Assembly: GCA_018240565.1 (NCBI GenBank)
Contig: JAFEFO010000001.1
Span: 1 to 64,000, forward strand
Length of the DNA stretch: 64,000 nt
Source of the DNA: Pseudomonadota bacterium
GTDB lineage: Bacteria > Pseudomonadota > Gammaproteobacteria > Xanthomonadales > Rhodanobacteraceae
Direction: 5' to 3'
Part shown: positions 53,573-61,320 of the stretch, one piece after another
Numbering within the stretch: position 1 is the first letter of the stretch
Layout: the number at the start of each line of letters is the position of its first letter
Notes under the pieces: model-generated
What the model was told of the DNA's origin: nothing
The model's input: only the letters and a program-made list of their open reading frames with translations
Databases searched by the model: none
Position numbers and translations under genes: made by a program

Positions 53573-54064
53573 ATGCGCGCAATCATCCTGGTTTCGCTCG
53601 TAATCACTCTGTCCGCCTGCGGCTTCCAGCTGCGCGGCGAGGCGCAGTTGCCTGCAACGCTCAAGCGCGTGCACGTGCAGGCATCCGATCCGTTCAGTCC
53701 GCTGACTCGCGATGTCGAAGCCGCATTGCGGCGTTCCGGTGCGAGCGTCGAAGATGCGGCGGGCGAGGGCATCGCCGAGGTCACGCTCGGTTCGGTATCG
53801 CTCGCGCCCGTGGTGCGTTCGGTGGGCGCCAACGCCACCGTCAACGAGTTTTCGATGGTCTACCACGTCGAGCTTTCCATCAGCGATGCTGACGGCAAGA
53901 CCCTGTTGCCCAAACAGGTGATCGAACGCTCGCGCGACTACACTTTCGATCAGACCCAGGCCGTCGGCAGCAATGCCGAACAGGACGAGATCAAGAAGGG
54001 CATGGAGCGCGACATGGTGCAGGCGATCATGTTCAAGATTAACGCGATCTCTCACCAACGCTGA
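53573..54064 (+). CDS. lptE: LPS-assembly lipoprotein LptE
   Basis: A 163-aa outer-membrane lipoprotein that plugs the LptD barrel for LPS export. Lipobox LSAC (Cys16) is followed by GFQLRGEAQLPATLKRVHVQ, the LptE signature. The C-terminus has YTFDQTQAVGSNAEQDEI and the final helix typical of the family. Only intergenic repeats separate it from leuS and holA, which suits its housekeeping cluster. Confidence 0.94.
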   Translation: MRAIILVSLVITLSACGFQLRGEAQLPATLKRVHVQASDPFSPLTRDVEAALRRSGASVEDAAGEGIAEVTLGSVSLAPVVRSVGANATVNEFSMVYHVELSISDADGKTLLPKQVIERSRDYTFDQTQAVGSNAEQDEIKKGMERDMVQAIMFKINAISHQR

Positions 54065-54078
54065 TTTGTTTTTTGGCT

Positions 54079-54165
54079 CGTCATTCCGTCATGGAATGAC
54101 GGAATCCAGATGCCACGGATGGCGTCCATGCAGTCTGGATGCCGGCAATCCATGCCGGCATGACG
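54079..54165. repeat. Intergenic inverted repeat element, copy 3
   Basis: An 87-bp unit starting CGTCATTCCGTCATGGAATGACGG and ending CATGCCGGCATGACG. The left hairpin has a different arm (CCGTCATGGAATGACGG) from copy 2. Together with copy 2 it brackets lptE. Confidence 0.82.
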
Positions 54166-54188
54166 ATAGATTCTGAGACACTTGCGCA

Positions 54189-55211
54189 ATGGCCGCGACG
54201 CTTCAGCAATTCCATAAGCACCTCGCCGGTTCCGAGCTGAAGCCGGTCTATCTGATCGCGGGCGAAGAACACCTGCTCGTCATTGAAGCGGCCGATGCGC
54301 TGCGCGCGCGGGCGCGCGAGCTCGGTTTTGGCGAGCGCGAAATTCTCGACGCCGATCAATTTTTCGACTGGGATGCCTTGGCCCGTGCCGGCGCCTCGCT
54401 GTCGTTGTTCGCGTCGCGTCGCCTGATCGACTTGCGCCTGCCCACCGGCAAACCCGGCAAGGACGGCGGTGCGGCGATCGTCGAGTTCTGCGCCAATCCG
54501 CCGCCGGACACGGTGCTGCTGATTTCCTCGCTGCAGTGGTCGAAAAAGGACAATGAAGCCACCGCCTGGTGCAAGGCGGTCGAGCAGGCCGGGCTCTACG
54601 TGCCGGTGTGGCCGATGCGCATGGACGAGTTCTCGACCTGGCTTGCGCAGCGCATGGCCGGTCGCGGCCTGAATCCGGATCGCGCCGCGGTGCAGGCGCT
54701 GGCCGAGCGTGTCGAGGGCAATTCGCTCGCCGCCGCGCAGGAGATCGACAAGCTCGTGCTGCTGCAAGGCGCCGCGCCGCTGGATGCACAGACACTGGAA
54801 GACCTCGTCGCCGACAGCGCCCGTTATGACGTGTTCAAGCTCGTCGATGCCGCGCTCGGCGGCGATGCCGCGCGCGCGCTGCGCATCCTGGCCGGTTTGC
54901 GCGCCGAGGGCGACGCAATCCCGGCACTGATGGGCATGGTCCTGTACCAGCTGCAGATGCTCGCTCGGTTGGCGGCGGCGCCGAATCTCGCCAGCGCCTT
55001 CCGCGCCGAGCGATTGTGGGATGCGCGCGAGAAGTTTTTCCGCGGCGTGCTTGGCCGCGCCGGCCCGGCACATTGGGAAGATTGCCTTTTGCAGGCCGCG
55101 CGCATCGACCGCCTGAGCAAAGGGCGCGGGTATGGCGACGCCTGGGTCGAACTGGAGCGTTTGCTGGTGATGATCGCGATGCCGCGTGCGAATCTCGCCA
55201 AAGCGAGTTGA
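54189..55211 (+). CDS. holA: DNA polymerase III delta subunit
   Basis: A 340-aa clamp-loader subunit that opens the beta clamp. The N-terminal domain has LKPVYLIAGEEHLLVIEAAD and the SLFASRRLIDLRLP block. The central RMDEFSTWLAQRM and EGNSLAAAQEIDKLVLL and the C-terminal collar (ALMGMVLYQLQMLARL) match HolA. Start ATG 54189 lies 24 bp past repeat copy 3. Length equals E. coli delta (343 aa). Confidence 0.94.
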   Translation: MAATLQQFHKHLAGSELKPVYLIAGEEHLLVIEAADALRARARELGFGEREILDADQFFDWDALARAGASLSLFASRRLIDLRLPTGKPGKDGGAAIVEFCANPPPDTVLLISSLQWSKKDNEATAWCKAVEQAGLYVPVWPMRMDEFSTWLAQRMAGRGLNPDRAAVQALAERVEGNSLAAAQEIDKLVLLQGAAPLDAQTLEDLVADSARYDVFKLVDAALGGDAARALRILAGLRAEGDAIPALMGMVLYQLQMLARLAAAPNLASAFRAERLWDAREKFFRGVLGRAGPAHWEDCLLQAARIDRLSKGRGYGDAWVELERLLVMIAMPRANLAKAS

Positions 55212-55253
55212 TGTGAAGGCGCAATTGAATTGCCCGGGTAGTATCAGCTGTTC

Positions 55254-55318
55254 GCCTCTCCCGCTGGCGGCAGAGGCCGGCGCGCGCAGCGTGCCGGGTG
55301 AGGGTGGGAGTCCCGGGC
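55254..55318. repeat. GCCTCTCCC...GGTGAGGGTGGG intergenic repeat, degenerate
   Basis: The 108-bp gap between holA and nadD contains GCCTCTCCCGCTGGCGGCAGAGGC followed by GTGCCGGGTGAGGGTGGGAG. This resembles the widespread CCTCTCCC/GGGTGAGGG intergenic repeats of xanthomonads. It has an internal hairpin. Confidence 0.45.
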
Positions 55319-55319
55319 G

Positions 55320-55964
55320 ATGAAACGCATCGCCATCCTCGGCGGCACCTTCGATCCCGTGCACATCGGCCATCTGCGCGTCGCGCTCGAAGCCGCCGAG
55401 GCACTGGACACTCCCGTACGCCTGATGCCGGCGCACGTGCCGCCGCATCGGCCGGCGCCGCGGGCGAGTCCGGCGCAGCGCGTGGCGATGTTGCGCGCGG
55501 CACTGACCGGGCAGGATCGCCTGCAACTGGACACACGCGAGCTCGATCGCGCCGAGCCGTCCTACACCGTCGATACACTGCGGCAGATGCGCGTGGAGTT
55601 CGGCGCGGTGCAGCCCTTGATCCTGCTGCTCGGCGCGGATGCTTTTGCCGGATTGCCGACCTGGCACCACTGGCGCGCGTTGTTCGACCTGGCGCATATC
55701 GTGGTGCTGACGCGGCCGGGCCACAGCGGTGCATTGCCGGCGGAACTGGCGGGCGAAATCGCGGTGCGTCGCGCACGCGTCGCAGCGGATTTGCATGCAT
55801 CGCCGGGCGGAAAGGTTTTCGATTTGCCCGTCACGCCATTGGAAATCTCCGCCAGCGCCGTGCGCGCGCTGCTTGCCGCCGGGCGCGATCCGCGCTGGTT
55901 GATCCCCGAGGCGCTGCTGGCCGATCCGGCGCTGTTGGCCGCGTACCGTCATGCAGGCGGATAG
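55320..55964 (+). CDS. nadD: Nicotinate-nucleotide adenylyltransferase
   Basis: A 214-aa enzyme that adenylates nicotinate mononucleotide in NAD biosynthesis. Nucleotidyltransferase motif GGTFDPVHIGHLR (8-20) and the C-terminal ISASAVRALLAAGRDPRWLIP block are intact. Normally followed by rsfS and rlmH in gammaproteobacteria; here a sigma-factor/CHAT module comes next. Confidence 0.95.
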   Translation: MKRIAILGGTFDPVHIGHLRVALEAAEALDTPVRLMPAHVPPHRPAPRASPAQRVAMLRAALTGQDRLQLDTRELDRAEPSYTVDTLRQMRVEFGAVQPLILLLGADAFAGLPTWHHWRALFDLAHIVVLTRPGHSGALPAELAGEIAVRRARVAADLHASPGGKVFDLPVTPLEISASAVRALLAAGRDPRWLIPEALLADPALLAAYRHAGG

Positions 55965-56050
55965 CTAGAAATCGGCACAGGACGTGCTTACGCCGCTGCC
56001 GGGATTCCGGTACCATCCGCTTGCGCGCAAGTGCAGGGGAGCCGGAATTC

Positions 56051-56626
56051 GTGGACGACGCGAATCAAGTGGCGCCGTATGACCTGACCAGTCGCATTGC
56101 TGCCGGCGACCGGGCAGCCGAGCGCGAGTTTGTCGGACGCTACGCGCCGGGCGTGCGCACACTGGTTCGACGGCATTGCCGGCCCGGCGATCCGATTGTC
56201 GAAGATCTTGCGCAGGATGTCCTTGCCAATGTGTTGATGCGCCTGCGCGCCGGAGCGGTGCGCGATGCCGCCGCGCTGCCCGCCTACATCCACAGCGCCG
56301 TGCTTCACACCACGAGCGCAGAGTACCGCAAGCGGCGCGTCGAAGAATCCGATCGCGCGTTAGAAAAAGTCGTCATCGAGGATTCCCCGCCCCGCCGTTT
56401 CGCGGCCGGTCAGCTCGGGTCGATGCTGCGCGCCTTGCTTTCCGAATTGCCGGTGTTCCGCGATCGCGAAGTACTGCGGCAGTTTTATCTCGAAGAGCTG
56501 GATCGGGACGAAGTCTGCGACCGGCTCGGCATCGATGCAGATCACTTCCATCGGGTGGTGTTCCGCGCACGCGAGCGGCTGCGCGGTTTGCTGGAAAGAG
56601 CCGGAATTACGGAGGATGCGACGTGA
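56051..56626 (+). CDS. ECF-like sigma-70 family factor
   Basis: A 191-aa sigma factor: region 2 (FVGRYAPGVRTLVRRHC, PIVEDLAQDVLANVLMRLRAG, LPAYIHSAVLHTTSAEYRKRR) and region 4 (FRDREVLRQFYLEELDRDEVCDRLGIDADHFHRVVFRARERLR). GTG 56051 follows AGGGGAG by about 9 nt; the frame stays open back into nadD but that stretch is not conserved. First gene of a four-gene module with a membrane anti-sigma candidate. Confidence 0.87.
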   Translation: MDDANQVAPYDLTSRIAAGDRAAEREFVGRYAPGVRTLVRRHCRPGDPIVEDLAQDVLANVLMRLRAGAVRDAAALPAYIHSAVLHTTSAEYRKRRVEESDRALEKVVIEDSPPRRFAAGQLGSMLRALLSELPVFRDREVLRQFYLEELDRDEVCDRLGIDADHFHRVVFRARERLRGLLERAGITEDAT

Positions 56627-56693
56627 GACAAAGCCTGCACTTTGCGCTCCTTGTCCCTTGCAAGCGTGTGCATCAGCGCGCAGGTGGTCGACC

Positions 56694-57371
56694 GTGAATA
56701 CCGTATCGACATCGTCGCGACTGCCGGCGTGGCTGGAACAGGCATGGCTGGAACGCTACCTGGATCGTCTGCTGACGGATGAGGAAGCCGCGTGGTTCGA
56801 AACGTATGTGCTGGATAAACCTGAGCTTTTGGCGCAAATCGACGCGGATTCGACACTGCGCGATGCCTTCGCTGTCGAAGGCTCGCGCGGCGGGGCCGCG
56901 TCGGCGGACGTTGTGTCGATGGCGCCACGGCAACGCCGCCCGGCGCGGCGCGCCATGCCGGTATGGTTTGCCGCTGCGGCGGCATTGGTCGTTGGCATAG
57001 GAATTGGCGCCATGTACCAGCGATCGGTGCGTTATCGGGTGACGCCAGGAATCATCACCAATCCGACACGCATGGTGTTCGACACGATGCGCGGGACGCA
57101 GGGCGATCGACGCGTTGAACACCGCGACAGCGACTCGACCTATGTCCTCATCGAGGCAGCGGTGCCGCCGGACGCGACCGACATCGCGGTCGAAGTCGCC
57201 GGGCTTACGCGCCGCGGCCTGAGTGTATCGCCCGACGGCTTCGTCAGTTTTCTGGTGAGTGCGGATGTGAAGGAAACGGCGCGAACCGCAGTACTCAGTT
57301 ATCAATCGCGGGGTTCACGGGTTACGCAGTCTCTTGATCTTCAACTATCGGGAGGGAAGGCAAATGAGTAA
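56694..57371 (+). CDS. Single-TM anti-sigma factor candidate
   Basis: A 225-aa protein, GTG 56694 preceded by AGGTGG. The N-terminal about 75 residues (LPAWLEQAWLERYLDRLLTDEEAAWFETYVL) resemble anti-sigma cytoplasmic domains; TM helix at about 89-107 (PVWFAAAAALVVGIGIGAMY). The C-terminal about 115 residues look like a periplasmic beta-sandwich. Position directly after the sigma gene supports the role. It overlaps the next gene by 8 bp. Confidence 0.8.
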   Translation: MNTVSTSSRLPAWLEQAWLERYLDRLLTDEEAAWFETYVLDKPELLAQIDADSTLRDAFAVEGSRGGAASADVVSMAPRQRRPARRAMPVWFAAAAALVVGIGIGAMYQRSVRYRVTPGIITNPTRMVFDTMRGTQGDRRVEHRDSDSTYVLIEAAVPPDATDIAVEVAGLTRRGLSVSPDGFVSFLVSADVKETARTAVLSYQSRGSRVTQSLDLQLSGGKANE

Positions 57372-58092
57372 GTACGAAAATGCTCCAGTTCGAACTTTCG
57401 CCCTCGTTGGTTGCACGCTGGCCGCTTTGTTGTGTGCAGGCGAAATGGTGAATGCGACGAGTGCCAGTCGCGCGAGTCCCCAGCCATGCGCCGCAGTCAC
57501 GCATGTTTGCGTACCCTTCGGGGCCCGGGACATCAAGGATAGTCATAATCTGAAAAGGGCGAATGTTTGGGGAGTAGCCGATCCTTCTGTTTGGAACACA
57601 ACGGCGCCCGTGACACTGACAATGGTGAAGAAGGAGCCGCTAACGCATTGCAAATCTGATCCGCTTAACCCCCCGATGAATCAAAAGGGAGCCAGCCTTT
57701 TCATTGAGGAAAACCGTGGACAGCACATGTATCTGATTTACAACAACGAAGTTCTTTGGCGGCAGCTTTTAGCCGCTCATCGATCGAGTGCGGAGGCGAC
57801 CGACGCGGTCGTTTGGTTGGAGGGTGAGATGGGAAAAGGAACCAGCGACCCGTACGACTACTTTGTCGAATTCGACGCAACGCCAGATAAGCTGAAGACG
57901 TACAGGGTCGAATCTTTTCCTCATCTCGCATCATTCTCCAATCCAACCACTCTATGTGATTGCGAACGCCCCGATGTGATGATTCCTGATCCGGCGCATC
58001 CGATTGATACATCGGTCTGCAGTTCCGGTCTTCACAAGAAGGGTATCGGCGAGTCCTCCACCGGCGAAGGCAACGAACCGGGCCATCAGTAG
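57364..58092 (+). CDS. Secreted Cys-containing protein of unknown function
   Basis: A 242-aa protein with a signal peptide (FALVGCTLAALLCAGEMVNA). Mature part carries Cys at PCAAVTHVCVPFG, THCKSDPLN and TLCDCERPD, which could form disulfides, and the stretch ENRGQHMYLIYNNEVLW. GGGAGG upstream of ATG 57364 and the 8-bp overlap fix the start. Noticeably lower G+C than its neighbours. Probably the cargo or sensor partner of the flanking sigma/CHAT genes. No family recognised. Confidence 0.8.
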   Translation: MSKYENAPVRTFALVGCTLAALLCAGEMVNATSASRASPQPCAAVTHVCVPFGARDIKDSHNLKRANVWGVADPSVWNTTAPVTLTMVKKEPLTHCKSDPLNPPMNQKGASLFIEENRGQHMYLIYNNEVLWRQLLAAHRSSAEATDAVVWLEGEMGKGTSDPYDYFVEFDATPDKLKTYRVESFPHLASFSNPTTLCDCERPDVMIPDPAHPIDTSVCSSGLHKKGIGESSTGEGNEPGHQ

Positions 58093-58126
58093 ATCCATTC
58101 GCCAATCTGCATGAGTCGAATACACC

Positions 58127-61100
58127 TTGGGCAAGCAGGCTGCCAGCACGTCGGGAAGGTTGCTTGTTCTCCTGCTCGCCATCGCCCCCACAAACGGCGC
58201 GGTAGCGGCACAGCGCGTCGAACTTCATTGCACGAGCGGCGACGCGTTCGAGCGTCACGATCTGCCACCTGACGGACTGGACATCTCAATCGCCGGCGAT
58301 GCCCAGTGGCTCGAAGTCGAGGAATCAGGGCAAGTCGTTCGCTTTGCCGATCATGTGCCGGGAGAAGTCAATCTGTCGCAACCGCTGCGCTACGGTTGGC
58401 GCTGGTGGCCGGTGCATGCCGGGGAAGTCGTTGGCATTCGTCTCCTTGACCCCGGGCGCACGAGCGGGAGCATTCGCACAAGGTTGCATTGCACCGCGTC
58501 GAGTGTGCTCGACTCCCGCCTGCAATGGCTGCATCAGGCCGGCGCGATGGCGGACGACTTGGATCGCACTGTTGCGCCGGAGAAACTTGTCGCACTGCTG
58601 GCCGCGTCGCGACAACTGATCGACTCCGCAGTGGATGCACGCACGCGCGCTTTCGCCTTGCACATGCGCGCGCAGGCGCTTGGCGCCAATGACCGCAGTC
58701 TCGATTCCGCTGTCGCATTCGGGGAAGCGAAAGCCGCGTGGCATGCACTCGGCGACAGTGAGCGCGAATTGGCCGCCAGCGTCGGGCAGGTGGAGCTGTT
58801 GTACATGGCCGGTCGCTATGCTTCGGTCGTCGCGTTGATCCCGCCGCCATCACAGATCGGCGATAACGACGTGTCGTATTTTCGGACAAGGCTCGAAAGC
58901 ACGCGCTGTAGGACGCAGCAAATCTTGGGGCGACTTGTCGAAGCGGGGTCGTGTTACCGCTGGCTGCTGACGAAGTACTTGTCCCTGGGCGAACTTGCCG
59001 AGTACGCAGTTACCTTGGAAAACTTCGCAAGTCTGTTGCAGGACGAAGGCGATCTGGAAGGCGCCATGCGCCTGGGCGAAAAAGCGCTCGAATCCGCAAC
59101 CGGATCGGATGCGGCGATGATCCGCGGACGTATCCACGTCATGCTCGCCGACATGGCCCTGCGCGCGGGCAATGTCAATCGGTCGCTGCTCGAATCCGAC
59201 GCCGCGCTCGTCGCGTTCGATTCTGCACGATGGGGCGTCCATCGCTGGCAGGCGAATGTATATCTGCACGTGGCCGGAATCTACACGCAAATGGGCGCCT
59301 ACAGCGAGGCCTACGATGCGCTCGCCTCAGCGGTGGCGAAGTTGAGTGCCGTCGATGCGCCCTCACGTTTCGCCGTCGCCATGGAATACTTCGCCGACAT
59401 CGAAGAAAAAACCGACAACTTGCAATCGGCGTTGTGGTGGCAGCGCGCCGCGGAGCAAATCTACGCCGGGCTCGCGATGTCCGCTGCACTGGATGCGGCC
59501 CGGGCCGATCGCGTCGCCTTTCAGATCGAAGCGGGCGATGTCGCCGCCGCCGCACGCGCCATTGCCGAACGCGGCGCGCGATTCGCCGCGAATGATTCCC
59601 GCTGGATGCTGCTCGCAGCGGATTTGGCCATCCATCGCGGCGACCGCGAATCCGCGCAAACGCAGTTGCAGCAACTGAATGGCATGCCGCTGTCCTTGCC
59701 GAAGCAAATCCGGCTTGCCACGTTGCGAGCGCACTTCGACGAAATGATCGGTGATGCGCAACAGGCGCAGACGGGTCTATTCACCGCTGCCCTCAGGCTC
59801 AAGGCGTTGGCCGACAGGATCGGCAATCCGGAACTTCGTTACCTGCTGGATCGCCAGATTTTTCCGCTGCGCCGCACCGCATTCGATATCGCGCTGCGGC
59901 AGGCGGATGCCGCACAGGATACTTCCGCATCAATCGACACGATCTGGCGCTGGCTGCAACTGTCGATGCCTGCGAACGAGGAAACCGTTGCCGAGCGGCC
60001 CACAGAAACTGTGGCTTTCGATCGCGCGATTGCGCAGGATTTGCTTGCCACGGATTCAGCGACCAAGGCCAAGGCCGAGTCCGCCGCCCAGCGGCGCCTG
60101 CTGTCGATACTTTCCAATCAGGCGAATCATGGCCGCACCCCGCGCAGCGTGCACAGGGTTCCGATCGCCGCCGTGCAGTCCGGCCTGCGTCCCGGCCAGA
60201 TGCTGATCGCCTACGTCGATGGCGGCACGCGCGCGGCGATGCTGTCGATCACGCACGCTGCCGTCGCGCTGCGCCCGGCGGCCGCGCAATCCGAAATTTC
60301 CAGTGCCACGAACGAACTGGATGCCTTGTTGCAGGAGTCTTCCACCCCTGTTGCGCACATCGACGCGTCGGCGCGCCGTCTGGCCACCGCGACCTTGCGG
60401 CCGTTCAGCGGAGAGCCTGCGCCGGGCGAACTGCTGGTGCTTGCCGATGGCGCAGGCTTGGTGGAGCGCATTCCGTGGAGCCTGCTCGCCTGGCCTGGTG
60501 CGGCGGAACCCCTGGTCGCCACCACGCCCATCGCCTTGGCGACGATCGATACCGCGCCGCGCAAGATCGAAGCGGACGGCGCGCAACGACTGGATGTGTT
60601 GATTGCTGCGCCGCAGCGCGCATCGGCGCGGCTGCCGTTGTTGCCCGACGCCGAATTCGAGCCGACTCTGATCGCGCAATCCGTTCGCTATCGCTCGGTA
60701 ATGACGCAAGACGGCACGAATATCAGCATCGACTCGCTCGCGGCAGTGCTCGGCCGCGGCGATGCCTGGGTGCATCTGACCGCGCACGGCAGCGCGCAGC
60801 CCAATCGACTGGGCTACAGCGGCATCTGGCTTGACGCGAACGCGCCGGGGCAGACGCCCCGGTTCCTGAGCTGGCTCGATGTGCTCGGCCTACACGTCAA
60901 CGCCGATCTGGTGGTGTTGAACGCGTGTCAGCTCGCGCAGCGCGGCGACCTCGTCGCGGCAAACTCGAGTTTCGCCGCTGCGTTATCGCAGGCCGGCGCG
61001 CGCCAGGTGGTGGCCTCGCTGTGGTCGGTCAGCGACGCTGCCGCCATGCTCTGGGATCCGGCGTTCTATCGCGCCATCGACGCCGATCCCGGCCACGATG

Positions 61101-61252
61101 CCGCGGTGGCGCTGCGCGCAGCCCAGCAACGCCTGCGCCAGAGCCGCGAATTCGCCCATCCCTTTTTCTGGGCTGGCACGCAGGCCATTGTGCGGCTGAA
61201 CCTTTCCAGCGCACCTGTGCCGCTTCCCACGAGAAATAGCCAAAACCGCTGA
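58127..61252 (+). CDS. Exported TPR-CHAT domain protein
   Basis: A 1041-aa protein. TTG start gives a signal peptide (GRLLVLLLAIAPTNGAVAA); no in-frame ATG suits better. A beta-rich region (to about 120) is followed by helical TPR-like repeats (about 130-600), then a CHAT caspase-like peptidase domain (about 680-1030). Its catalytic His887 lies in HLTAHGSAQPN and Cys934 in VVLNACQLAQRGD; both are present. CHAT proteases cleave partners in bacterial stress and death pathways but are usually cytoplasmic; an exported one is unusual. Last gene of the sigma/anti-sigma module. Confidence 0.86.
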   Translation: MGKQAASTSGRLLVLLLAIAPTNGAVAAQRVELHCTSGDAFERHDLPPDGLDISIAGDAQWLEVEESGQVVRFADHVPGEVNLSQPLRYGWRWWPVHAGEVVGIRLLDPGRTSGSIRTRLHCTASSVLDSRLQWLHQAGAMADDLDRTVAPEKLVALLAASRQLIDSAVDARTRAFALHMRAQALGANDRSLDSAVAFGEAKAAWHALGDSERELAASVGQVELLYMAGRYASVVALIPPPSQIGDNDVSYFRTRLESTRCRTQQILGRLVEAGSCYRWLLTKYLSLGELAEYAVTLENFASLLQDEGDLEGAMRLGEKALESATGSDAAMIRGRIHVMLADMALRAGNVNRSLLESDAALVAFDSARWGVHRWQANVYLHVAGIYTQMGAYSEAYDALASAVAKLSAVDAPSRFAVAMEYFADIEEKTDNLQSALWWQRAAEQIYAGLAMSAALDAARADRVAFQIEAGDVAAAARAIAERGARFAANDSRWMLLAADLAIHRGDRESAQTQLQQLNGMPLSLPKQIRLATLRAHFDEMIGDAQQAQTGLFTAALRLKALADRIGNPELRYLLDRQIFPLRRTAFDIALRQADAAQDTSASIDTIWRWLQLSMPANEETVAERPTETVAFDRAIAQDLLATDSATKAKAESAAQRRLLSILSNQANHGRTPRSVHRVPIAAVQSGLRPGQMLIAYVDGGTRAAMLSITHAAVALRPAAAQSEISSATNELDALLQESSTPVAHIDASARRLATATLRPFSGEPAPGELLVLADGAGLVERIPWSLLAWPGAAEPLVATTPIALATIDTAPRKIEADGAQRLDVLIAAPQRASARLPLLPDAEFEPTLIAQSVRYRSVMTQDGTNISIDSLAAVLGRGDAWVHLTAHGSAQPNRLGYSGIWLDANAPGQTPRFLSWLDVLGLHVNADLVVLNACQLAQRGDLVAANSSFAAALSQAGARQVVASLWSVSDAAAMLWDPAFYRAIDADPGHDAAVALRAAQQRLRQSREFAHPFFWAGTQAIVRLNLSSAPVPLPTRNSQNR

Positions 61253-61281
61253 GACAAATGCCGCAGTGGCCGCTCCTTGGA
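61250..61281 (+). promoter_or_regulatory. TGAGACAA upstream element, copy 2
   Basis: Starts at the CHAT stop codon (TGAGACAAATGCCGCAGTGG) and runs through CCGCTCCTTGGA. Lies 71 nt before the methyltransferase ATG at 61321. The GG-N10-GA spacing in it does not fit sigma-54 (GG-N10-GC). Confidence 0.5.
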
Positions 61282-61320
61282 CGATGTCGTATTGAGCGAC
61301 ATGCAGTCTAAGAAGGGCCT

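Noticed and set aside
54174..54207. Fourth TGAGACAA element at holA
   Set aside because: Resembles copies 1-3 but has one base fewer before GGCCGC and includes holA coding sequence, so chance similarity is likely.
55298..56050. N-terminal extension of the second sigma factor
   Set aside because: The frame is open but reads across nadD in a wrong frame; GTG 56051 with AGGGGAG gives a normal sigma-factor length.
61250..61281. Sigma-54 promoter
   Set aside because: TGGC...TGGA looks similar but the invariant GC of the -12 element is GA in both this copy and copy 3.
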